Of a DNA stretch of 64,000 nt, positions 34,801 to 46,800 are shown in pieces. Position 1 is the stretch's first letter; the number at the start of each line of letters is the position of its first letter. The stretch comes from Nematopogon swammerdamellus. Taxonomy: Eukaryota; Arthropoda; Insecta; Lepidoptera; Adelidae. The stretch is taken from positions 4,577,754 through 4,641,753 of the forward strand of contig OX336343.1 in the NCBI GenBank assembly GCA_946902875.1, given 5' to 3'. Made by a program: the position numbers and the translations under genes. The notes beneath the pieces were generated by a model. It had not been told where the DNA came from. It saw only the letters and a program-made list of their open reading frames with translations, and did not search any database.

Positions 34801-37800
34801 AAATTAGGCACAGAGACAGAACAGAACGATAACACGGGCACTAATCGGTGGTCGCTTCCCGCATTGAGAGCGTTTTCGGGAGCATATTCAAATTTAGAAC
34901 ATGTACCGGTCGCGCGGGCACCCTTCCAAATTATCCCTAATTTTGTCGTTCTGTTCTGTCTCTGTGTCTGTCTCTCTGTCTTCAGAAGACGAGATCCCTG
35001 TCTTCAAGAGATTAGATCCCTGTCTTCAAACAATGTTATCTCTGTCTTCAGGAGGCTAGATCCCTGTCTTTAGGAGGTTAAATCCCTGTGCTAAAAAGAT
35101 TAGATCCCTGTCTTCAGGAGGTAAGATCCCTGTCTTAAAAAGATTAGATCCCTGTCTTCAGGATGTTAGATCCCTGTCTTAAAAGGATTAGATCCCTGTC
35201 TTAAAAATATCAGTTCCCTGTCTTAAAAAGATTAGATCCCTGTCTTAAAAAGATTAGTTCCCTGTCTTAAAAGGATTAGATCCCTGTCTTAAAAAGATTA
35301 GTTCCCTGTCTTAAAAAGATTAGATCCCTGTCTTAAAAAGATTAGACTGCAGTCTTGAAAAGTGGTTCTTGTTGTGTTGCATCAGAGAGCGGCAGAGGTC
35401 GGAGCGAGGTGGGTACCCTGTGGAACCGGGTCAGGAGGCGCTGCACGTGGTGTCGCGCTCCAGCGACCACGCCATCAGGAAGGTGCCCTCCTCCAGCTCC
35501 ATACCCACCATGACCACCAGTCTGCAAGCCCTCCCCACCATCGGTCTCTATCACTCTTTCTTTATATTATATTATTATGTGCTAGGTTCAAAGAGCGGGT
35601 GCAGTCACTTTAAAAAAAAAATCGGGAAAATTCCATCTGATATTTGGAGGTACTAATATTTCCTGGAAAAATACTACACTCACTATTTATTCATTTCTTT
35701 CTTACTACACTTAATGATGAAGGTGTTCATCTGAAGGACTATGTAAATAAATTTACATAAGTTTACATGACTTTAATAAACTGAAAATATCTGCTTGCAA
35801 GCAAAGGTTGATCGCATGGTGGAACATAAGAAAACTGATACCTATACAAATGCTGCTTCACCATTCGGAACCGGTGCAAAACTGTAGATGCCCCTTCCCT
35901 TGCCCCTTACTAGGTGGTAGGCTCAAATTGTAGCCTGGACTGGGTTGGTACCACCGTACTGGATGTAAGATGGCCGCATAGCAGCCTCGGTTGTGTTCTC
36001 CTTTAGTCCAGTATAGCCAGCAATCCAAAGGGAAAACTTTGATATGGCACTTGCCTTCTCGGAGGTGATATTGGCTGGTCGGAGGGTGTGCTTTGGCCCA
36101 TCCGACTCAGCGACCCATACCGGATTACATTAAAAAAAATGTGCAAAGAGTCACTGACGAAAAGTAAACTCGTGCAAAACTGAAGCGTGGGAGCGAGAGT
36201 GGGCGTGAAGTGGGTGAGAACGCGAGAGAAAAAGTTCACATGAATCTGTATAAATGACATTTGGTTGCAGGTTTTGTGTCTGTGTACACGAAGCTGTGGT
36301 CCACGCTGTGTACGATGTGCAACGATCCGTATCCACAGGTCGCCTTCATGGGCAACGAGATTGTCAGCTACATTCAAAATCAGGTTTGCTACTATTTCCT
36401 TAATTGAGTGTAGAAAATGTGGCTGTGGAACAAGTTATGTTTAAAAAATTATTATCTCTTATCTTCCTGTGATTGTACAGTAGGTGATCGTCTCCACAAT
36501 AATTTTTTTTTATGGAATCTGACACAAATGGCTACAACGTGGCCTGTGATGTCAACGTATAACACAGTGATTCGCAAACTGGGTGCCGCGGCACCCCGGG
36601 GTGCCGCGAACCTACGCCAGAGGTGCCGCGAAAAAGTGGACATTATTTGACCGAGCGAGCGCGAAGCGCGAGCGAAGCGTCTCCGTTTCAGCAAAAACCG
36701 TTGCAAAAACAGACTCGCGAGGTCTACAGCTCACAGAGCCACTCACTAGTACTAAATAATTAAATTCAAAATAAGTATACAAGTAATGTACCTACCTACA
36801 TACTTAATCGAAATAATAATGAAACATTTACATTTCGATGCGTAACTTTTACGCATCGCAAAATTGTGTTTTTTATTCCTTTCGAAAATATTACTTGATT
36901 TACATATTTGCATGATTCGTTTATCACAGTTCAGATATGATGCCTATGAAAGACACCAACCGAATATTGAAGCGGTGTGCCGCACAATTTCTTGAACGGG
37001 TTAAGGGCGCCGTCAGCTAAAAAAGTTTGAGAACCACTGGTATAACACCTTGGTGATTTGGGTGCTATGTCAGACGAGTCCTTCATCGCAGGAGAGTTTT
37101 GCTGCAGCTGTGACGGACGGCACTATGCGAGTTTTCTCCCCAAACAGAGATTATTAACCTGTTTTGGTGGTTTAAATTAAATAACCAGGGTTAAATTACA
37201 GAAGATGATCATCTTCTTTCTTTCAAGATCATCTTCTTTAATTTAACCCTAACCTAATGTTGAGGTGGTGCATGTCGTTTTTGTTAAACTCCCATAGTAC
37301 AGTTTGGCTGCTACCACAGCAGCTGCGTCAAAGCTCTCCTGCGATGAAGGAATCGTCTAAGTCAGTGCTACCTTTTGATCGTATACATGGTATGAATCTA
37401 AAAACATTTACGATTTAGTTAAAGAGAGAGTTTAAAAACCTCACTAGGTTTTAGGGTTTAACCCATCCAGATTGGAACGACCGCTTTGAAAAGATCAGTC
37501 CGTACGGCTGTGAGAATAATTTGCGTTTTCCGTTTTAGTGTAGCCGTGTGGCATTTATTATTATTGTTGTAGTATACACTAGCAGCTTTAAGCTGATGCG
37601 TGTACTTTGTATGATGAGTGGACTTGATTCTCACTTGTATGTGTTCGTTATTTTATTTCATAAATTTTATATATTTTTTTGTTGTTGCCTTACATTTTTT
37701 TTTATCTTAAAGTGTTTGTTCAACTGGTTTTTAAAACCATTCTCTGAGATAGCACTTATCACTTCTTGGGGCAATTTATTCCAGGAGTCCACTACTCGGT

Positions 37801-40800
37801 TAGAAAGAAACTACTTCCTGGGGTTTGAATTGAAACTAGCTTGGCTGAGTTTTAGCGAATGACCACGAAGTCTCGTATTAGTGTTCATTGTGTGCACCGA
37901 TTTAAGTTAAGGCACGTCATAATGGACAATTAATATTTTAAAAATTTAAAGATATCTTTCTCTTCGCTCATTATTTATTTTAGCAATTTGAGTTCTCCGG
38001 CAGGAGGAAGTAATGGTGGAAGGTGTACTGTGCACACAGCGGTTGGAGCAGTCGGTGGGGCGCGACTTCGTGGAGGTGCGCTCGTTCAGCGGGAGCTCCT
38101 CGTCGCTGCCGCCGTCGCCCAACACGCGCGGCCAGCACATGCCGCACGTGCACAACACCAACACTTTGCCTACACTCGGTAACTATTGCGACTGCACATA
38201 CTGTTAGCACATACTGTGCACACAGCGGCTGGAGCAGTCGGTAGGGCGGGACTTCGTGGAGGTGCGCTCGTTCAGCGGGAGCTCCTCGTCGCTGCCGCCG
38301 TCGCCCAACACGCGCGGCCAGCACATGCCGCACGTGCACAACACCAACACTTTGCCTACGCTCGGTAACTATTGCGACTGCACATACTGTTAGCACATAC
38401 TGTGCACACAGCGGCTGGAGCAGTCGGTGGGGCGGGACTTCGTGGAGGTGCGCTCGTTCAGCGGGAGCTCCTCGTCGCTGCCGCCGTCGCCCAACACGCG
38501 CGGCCAGCACATGCCGCACGCGCACAACACCAACACTCTGCCTACGCTCGGTAACTATTGCGACTGCACATACTGTGCACACAGCGGCTGGAGCAGTCTG
38601 TGGGGCGCGACTTCGTGGAGGTGCGCTCGTTCAGCGGGAGCTCCTCGTCGCTGCCGCCGTCGCCCAACACGCGCGGCCAGCACATGCCGCACGCGCACAA
38701 CACCAACACTCTGCCTACGCTCGGTAACTATTGCGACTGCACATACTGTTAGCACATACTGTGCACACAGCGGCTGGAGCAGTCTGTGGGGCGCGACTTC
38801 GTGGAGGTGCGCTCGTTCAGCGGGAGCTCCTCGTCGCTGCCGCCGTCGCCCAACACGCGCGGCCAGCACATGCCGCACAACACCAACACTGCCTACGCTC
38901 GGTAACTATTGCAAATAAGCAACATGAACGGTGTGGGTCCCGCGATCTAGAACCACTGCAACACCGTAGGGATGTCGGCTCTCTAAGTGTGTTCTATCGC
39001 TTATTCCATGGGGAGTGCTCGGAGGAGCTGTTTAACGCGATTCCGCCGTCCCCTTTCCACCTCCGCACCACGCGCACTGGGCAGGGATTGCATCCCTATA
39101 CGCTGGACTTACCGCGCATGCGTACCAATCGATTCTGCAGATCTTTCCTCTGCAGAACCGTTACAGTCATGGAACACTCTCCCTGCTCATATATTTCCCC
39201 CCAAAGTACAGTCTCGGGTCCTTCAAGAGGGGCGTGAATGGGCACCTGTCAGGCCGGCATAGATATGAGCGCCGATAACCACCCGATCGGCGGCGGCGCG
39301 CCGACTCAAAATGGTCGGCGGCGGCGGCGTAGTCGGCGGCGCGACCTTGTTTGGGCTCATTCAGGTAGAAAGCTGGTAGCCGTCGCGGCGCCGATGTACC
39401 AGCGCCGACCGGCGCCGACCAGCGCTGGTTGTTGACGCAGACAGTCTCCATAGGGCGCGTTCAGGTAGAAAGCTTGTAGCCGGCGCCGATGTACCGGCGC
39501 CGACCGGCGCCGACCAGCGCTGGTTGTTGACGCAGACGGTCTGCATAGAGCGCGTTCAGATAGAAAGCTGATAGCCGGCGCCGACGTACCAGCGCCGACC
39601 AGCGTTGGTTGTTGACGCAGACAGTCTCCATAGGGCGCGTTCAGGTAGAAAGCTTGTAGCCGGCGCCGATGTACCGGCGCCGACCAGCGCTAGTTGTTGA
39701 CGCAGACGGTCTGCATAGGGCGCGTTCAGATAGAAAGCTGATAGCCGGCGCCGACGTACCAGCGCCGACCAGCGTTGGTTGTTGACGCAGACAGTCTCCA
39801 TAGGGCGCGTTCAGGTAGAAAGCTGGTAGCCGGCGCCGATGTGCCAGCGCCGACCAGCGCTGGTTGTTGACGCAGACAGTCTGCATAGGGCGCGTTCAGA
39901 TAGAAAGCTGGTAGCCGGCGCCGATGTACCAGCGCCGACTGGCGCCGACCAGCGCTGGTTGTTGACGCAGACAGTCTCCATAGGGCGCGTTCAGGTAGAA
40001 AGCTGGTAGCCGGCGCCGATGTACCACCGCCGACCGGCGCCGACCAGCGCTGGTTGTTGACGCAGACAGTCTCCATAGGGCGCGTTCAGGTAGAATGCTT
40101 GTAGCCGGCGCCGATGTACCAGCGCCGACCGGCGCCGACCAGCGCTGGTTGTTGAAGCAGACAGTCTCCATAGGGCGCGTTCAGGTAGAAAGCTGGTAGC
40201 AGGCGCCGATGTACCAGCGCCGACCGGCGCCGACCAGCGCTGGTTGTTGAAGCAGACAGTCTCCATAGGGCGCGTTCAGGTAGAAAGCTGGTAGCAGGCG
40301 CCGATGTACCAGCGCCGACCAGCGCTGGTTGTTGAAGCAGACAGTCTCCATAGGGCGCGTTCAGGTAGAAAGCTGGTAGCAGGCGCCGATGTACCAGCGC
40401 CGACCAGCGCTGGTTGTTGAAGCAGACAGTCTCCATAGGGCGCGTTCAGGTAGAAAGCTGGTAGCAGGCGCCGATGTACCAGCGCCGACCAGCGCTGGTT
40501 GTTGAAGCAGACAGTCTCCATAGGGCGCGTTCAGGTAGAAAGCTGGCAGCAGGCGCCGATGTACCAGCGCCGACCGGCGCCGACTAGCGCTGTTTGTTGA
40601 AGAAGACATTCGGTATCGGTGCGATCATACTGACTGACCGCGCTCGGTTCGGCGCGCCGACCGCGTTAGTCGGCGGCGGCGGCGTGGGGGAAAGCGCGGC
40701 GGCGGCGTGGGGGAAAGCGCGGCGGCGGCGCGCTGGCGCGGCGCTCATACCTAGGCCGGCATGGCATTCGCAACCCCCGAATACGACCGAATGTCCATGG

Positions 40801-43800
40801 GCGCCGTTAAACACCTCATGGGTGCCTCGGCGCCATATGTCGAGCTTACAATAATAAAAAAAAAAAATCCTGCCGTCACGTAAAACACCAGCTTCCCAAA
40901 AAAAGGAGTTTTTCCTATACAAACCTTTTAGTGCACTATAACAATGTTGATGAACGAATGTTTTGTTTCAGGATCCAAAAAAGTGAAAAGTCACATGCCC
41001 AACACAATATCAGAGGATGCCACGTCGCGGGAGCACAACAACTCGCTCAACTCTAGTGAGTATCCAAAATTAACTTTTGAAAAATTTTTTTTTTTATGGA
41101 ATTGACACGGTTGGCTACATCACCTACAACATCCGTGATGTCAGCCCATAACACCGGGTGAACTTGGTGCCATGTCAGTGCTTTCCTTTGGTCGTGCCGG
41201 CTACACTGAACTGGACGGAAAACACAAACTATTTACATAGCCGTTTCGACCGACCTTTCATTCAGTGCGGTGGTACCAGGGTTTAACCCGCCCGGGTTGG
41301 TACCACCGCACTGAATGAAAGGTCGGTCGAAACGGCTATGTAAATAGTTTGTGTTTTCCGTCCAGTTCAGTGTAGCCGGCACGACCGAAGGGAAGCAGCA
41401 CTGACGTGGCACCAAGTTCACCCGGTGTTATGGGCTGACATCACGGATGTTGTAGGTGATGTAAGCCAACCATGTCAGTTTCCATAAAAAAAAAAAAAAC
41501 CAATCCGGGCGAGTTAAACCCTACCATCTAGTAATATTAGAAGGGAGTAATATCCCTTAGTCGCCTTTTACGACATACACGGGGAGAGATGCAGTGGGGC
41601 TATTCTTTTAAAGTACCGGCCCCACACGGTACAAACATTTTCCGACACATGGAATTACAGAGGAAACTAAATAAAGACAATATTGTGCGCAGGTCAAAAA
41701 AAAATCAAGAAGGCGATAGTGTGGACGCAGTACGTGCAGTGGGCTTCTAGTCAGTTCGCCCGCTGCCCCATCGACGAGGACTGGCAGAAGGTAGTATAAT
41801 GTCTTATGTTCTTCTAAGCATTGTTTATTGCGGCCTACCGAAGTACAGAATTGAAGATAAGATAAGATAAGATAATTCTTTATTTCTTAAAATGTAAGTA
41901 GGTACAAATATTAATAATAACTTAATGTACAAAGCATCTTAAGAAAACGGTCTAGACGCAGCGTCTGACAGCTAGCTTGCGCCAGGTCGCTGAATTTAAG
42001 CCTAGCCGGTTCACATAGTTGATTCAATAACGACAAGTGGATAAAACTGACCATACAAAACCAAACGAAAACCGAGACGAAAACAACAATAAGGCAACTA
42101 AAATAATACAACTAATACAAAATTAAACTAGCACAATTTCAGATTCATTAACTTAAACTTAGGACTACGGATCTACTATTAAAGAACACTTATATAAACC
42201 AGGCTATACTGCGATTACTGTAAAATAAAATAAAAATAAAAATAGATAGGTATATATATATAATAGTGTAGATAAGATATAAGGAGTATGATATAGTATA
42301 ATAAATATAGTAATTTATATCATTTATATATTAAGAGAAATTATTGGGGGGATTAGTATATGTGTTAAATTTTCTGATTTTCTAATAAATACTGTTTAAA
42401 GTGTGTCTTGAATTTGTGTATGGTATATTGTCTATTGTAGCGCTTCCCAAATAGCGGTACGCGTACCTCCGTACACGGGGTACGCAGGCTCAAGGGAAAG
42501 GGTACGCGTAGGCGCACTTAATGGCCACATTTACCTTTAGGCCGTTTTTAGTGTTGCGCTGGTGGCCGCCGGTCACTGGTCATCGCGCGTGTGCCAGCGT
42601 CCTGGCGCCAGTCGCTGGTTGTTTTTAGTTTGAGGCTGACGGTTGACGCGCTTGCGTTAATACAATAGGCGAAATAAATTGCTAACGATTCTCCTGTGCT
42701 ACTTTTTATTAAAGAGACGACGTGAAAGTAAACGAATGCATGTACACCCTTTAGTGGCAACCAGATTACTCAATGGAGCATTACTCATAACTAGGTTCTC
42801 AGTGTTGAGAGACGATGGTGTATAATTCTTCAATTACTTTAGGATGTCCGTGGTGTCGTTCGATGAACTACATGCTAAACTAGAGACATCATTAATGTAC
42901 CCGCGACGCGTGTCACCAGCGCAACAACTTTCTTTTCTATCATTTTATTTGATTTACGTTTTTGTTTATAGACGTCCAGAGATACCAGCCTTTCGGCTAC
43001 AAAATCCAGACTTCTACTACCTGCACTCTTGCGAGTACAGTGATCATGTATGCCAGATCGAGGCCCCATAGCTGCTCTATCGAACATCCGTTCTTCCGAA
43101 ATAATCCCATGGGAAACACAGGCTGCGACCTTTCTCCAGCCGATCCGAGCCACCACCCGTCCACCCGAAGGAACCCCCGACCGAAGTCGAGAGCCGGGGG
43201 TGAAGCCTTCACTGCCACTGGGGTCAGCACCCTATCCAACCGCAACCTGTGCCCAGGGCCTCAGCGTTTTGTACTAGCCCAAAGGCTTTTGTTTTCACCA
43301 GCTATGTATATGCGTGGAAGTGCATATGACCACCACCTAATGTGTACCGGGGATCCACCGGTCTCGAATGACAGACTTACGTCAGCGTCATTAGCTCGTG
43401 AGAAGTCCATCCCACATCCACATATAAGTGTGTGTAGCACCGACATACCGATCTACATTATTCGCATGTCTACCAATTCTCCACATTGGTTACGGAGCTC
43501 TAAGTGGTTCACCACTCGCAGCTTTCGCTACTTATTCCCGTGTTAGGTGCTTTAACTACACAAGTACGGAAGCACCAGGGAATCAACGCTAAACCACAAC
43601 CCCTGCGAGACCAACTCCAGTGTTCCGTGCAGAAGCACGAAGCATTCTGGGGCTTTTAACGGAACCCCGCAGTACTCAACCCAGCGTTTAGGGTAGTATC
43701 TCATTTGACCCACCGACCTGAGTGGAGTCAGCAGCGTGAGCTAAGAGGAGGCCGAAACCCCCAACTTAGTACTCATGTTAGACTAGCAACGTTTAATGAG

Positions 43801-46800
43801 TAATCGTCGAGAACAAGTTCTCTACCACACATTATTTCTAACAGTGACGCCCGTTACACCGCCCAGTTGCGGGATAGGGTAGCCAACTGCTAGTTTTAAG
43901 GGTAGCCACCGTGTGGTCTGCATAGGGAAACGTCACGGATCCTAGTACCCAACTCCGACACCTTGGACGACTAAACGCCTCTGCGACCCCGTACAAAGGT
44001 CGCTAATACGGGTCTATGGATACTGGTGGCCGGGCCCGACACCTTGGGTAGACCGAAGTCTACCACTGCGATCGCTCCCCAGCGACTACCCTAAACACCT
44101 ACCAGCGCAACAGTAGAGCAAGCACTGGCTTGTGTAGCGATCGCCCGAGCCGGCGCCGGCGAGGCGCGAGGGCTCGAGCGTGCGATCTTGCTACGCGCCG
44201 CGTGCGCTTACCAGCGCGCTGGTACACGCGCCACTCTAAAATGTACCTACAAAATTGAACTTTGGCAACACGCGCGCGTGCGACCGGCGGCCACCAGCGC
44301 AACTCTAAAAACGGCCTTATAATCTCAAGTAAAGAGAATGGGGCCCACTTATCTCATTAGTGAAAATTATCTCCACTGATGAATGGTTGATTGAGACCTA
44401 TTTCGTATTACATTGTGATTACTAAGTAGATATTAGAATTTATTAAATAACTGATGGAGCAGTGGGTGAAGGTATGCACGTAATTTTTCTCAAATCAGAA
44501 AAAACTCATTCGTACACGCCGGTAGGATTCGAACCTCGGACCTCTCGGAAGAGAAGCCAACTCCCAGACCACTCGGACACCCACTGCCGATATTGCGTTT
44601 GGATTTTGCAGAATGAATAAAAAAACAAACAGATATGAAGGAGCATTTTTGTTGATTGATGTGGCTATTTGTGACTCCAATAGTGTTGATTGGGTTGTTT
44701 GTTTTAGGACGAGGAGAGCAGACTATACCAGGAGAGAAAGTGGAGATACAATAGGAACAAGTCGCTCAGGAAAGAAGCCAAAGGTACATTTTCAAGTTAG
44801 CATTTCATTTGTCTTCAGAACTGGGAAAATTTGCAGTTTGCATTTTGTTGTCCAGAAATTACATTCCAGCTTTTTGCTAATTTATTTTACGTAATCCGAC
44901 TTGGGTGGCTGAGTCAGAGGGGCCAGAGCACATGCTCCGACCAGCCAATGTCACCTCAGAAAAGGTGACGGGAGATTCTCCTTTGAAAAAAAATAATTAT
45001 TGGTATGGAAGTTATTTTGATTTGAAAATAATTTTTGTGATTTTTAATAAGGTATTCATACTTTATTTTTTAATTAAAATAATTTCTAACAACCACAGTA
45101 ATTTAAAACCCCATATAAGGTATTCATAAAGTTACTAACTATATCACTATCAGGAAATATTTTTCAAATTCCGGAATTCCCGGGAATTTTTCATAATTCC
45201 CGAATGAGGTGATTTTAACCACTCCATGTTATGTCGTCTCCAATATTAGGTTTACTACCTATTCTCGATCCCTGAATTATTATTCTATGGGGTCCGTTGT
45301 TCGCACTGTGACTATAAGCAGTAAACTGTGTTGGTGCCGCTCTATATTTAAAGATTGAATGCTGTTCGTAAAATAAAACTGTTGGTGAACAAATCCTCCA
45401 CTCCTGCAGAAAATAATATTCAAAATTTCGAACAGCGGAACTCGCGGGTCGAGCGGTGACATTTATTCAAATTGAGCTGGCCGCTAAGAAACGATTCTAA
45501 ATTTGGGTTTGGAATTACCGTTGAGAAGCGGCTCCCTTTACGGTCACTTTCAGGGGTACCTAAGCTAAGCACAGCGGTCGAATTAAGCATGTTTTCGAAA
45601 AGTGGACACTCACCGGAGGCGAGAAGGGCCTCCGGGACCTCAACACGGAAGACGCCGGAACTCTCAGGAAAGGGCTGTCCTGAACAAACTGTCTGCTTAG
45701 CCGCTCTGACGAGAATGTGTACGTGTGCAGAGTTGATAGGTGCGGGCGTGTCGCGGCTCGAGTCACAGGTGTTCTACGCCCGAGCACCGCTATCGCCGGC
45801 CGTCATCATGTTCCATTCCTACGATCAGCACATTGCAGTCGCCTCTAAGGACAACTTTGGGTAAGTTTTTTTTTATGTAATCCGGTGTGGGTGGCTGAGT
45901 CGGAGGGGCCAAAGCGCAAGCTCCGACCAGCCAATATCACCTCCGAGGAGGTAAGTGGCATACCGGAGACTTCCCTGGATTGCATGCTATACTGGACTAG
46001 AGGAGAACACAGCCGAGGCTGCTATGCGGCCATCTTACATCCAGTACGGTACGTACTCCGGTAAGTACTCCATCGTTCACTGTTGCAGTATGAGCATACT
46101 ACATACATACTACACGCTGCATCCCGACACTCGGGGTAAGCAGAGTAATCGGTATTGTGCTGCAAGTACTCTTGTAAATTAAAGCACAACACCAACCAAC
46201 ATGTTTAACGATGTATTAGGACAAGATCACTATCAAGAGCGTAAGGCACGCGGACCCACCTGTGCCATGACTCGGAGGAAGGACCGTGCCAAGTTGAGAT
46301 ATGGCTAGCCTGTCGCCCTTTAGCACGGCACCTTGTCCTTGCAGTATGAGCATCACAGGAAAAACATCTGCGCACCGTAGGCATTATGGTTTGAGGATAG
46401 GTATTAAGCGATGCTTCGTGAAGGACGAAACGACCGAGCGTGTTAAGAGTGAAGTGTACTTGGATACCGGGTGGCTAAGCTCAAGTGGCAGTGGGCTGGG
46501 CACGTCAGCCGAAGTGATGACCACCGTTGGAGTAACCGTGTCCTACACGTGCGGCCGTGGACAGGAAAACGGAGTGTGGGAAGACCACCCGCCAGGTGGG
46601 ACGACGACATCAAGTACGTCGGCGGAAAGCAGTGGTTCCGTACCGCTGAAGGCCGGGAGGACTGGAGGAAAATTGGAGAGGCGTATGTCCAGCAGTGGAC
46701 GCTTACACGCTGACTGACTGTATTATAGAACCAACGAAGGGAGATACTCCGTGTTCTGTTGCAGAAGGTCTGCGGTCACGCTGATCATTTGTGGCCTTCA

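Larger units (their letters stand above)
38925..40867 (+). mobile_element. LINE tail hosting a Mutator-like element
   Basis: 38925-39260 codes [20 protein letters not shown] and [20 protein letters not shown], the C-terminus of a non-LTR retrotransposon polyprotein. The 3' UTR resumes at 40753 (AGGCCGGCATGGCATTCGC) and ends in poly-A at about 40867. Tails of the same LINE lie at 16605, 28010, 49145, 55540 and 61575. Confidence 0.75.

Noticed and set aside
37980..38918. 200-residue minus frame and 163-residue plus frame across the exon 17 array
   Set aside because: Shadows of the GC-rich repeated exon; the true frame is fixed by the splice junctions and by Raptor phase.
39356..40609. Long overlapping minus-strand frames of repeats such as [20 protein letters not shown]
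   Set aside because: They follow the 85/95-bp minisatellite, are open in several frames at once and rotate frame between units. No start context or domain.
42962..43546. 194-residue plus-strand ORF inside the 1.2-kb insertion
   Set aside because: No recognisable motif, mixed composition, and several equally open frames; the A-rich end suggests the other strand is sense.
44495..44600. tRNA-Leu or tRNA-Ser gene with long variable arm
   Set aside because: Box A and B look good, but acceptor ends do not pair and the same sequence recurs with decay at 8553 and 46945.
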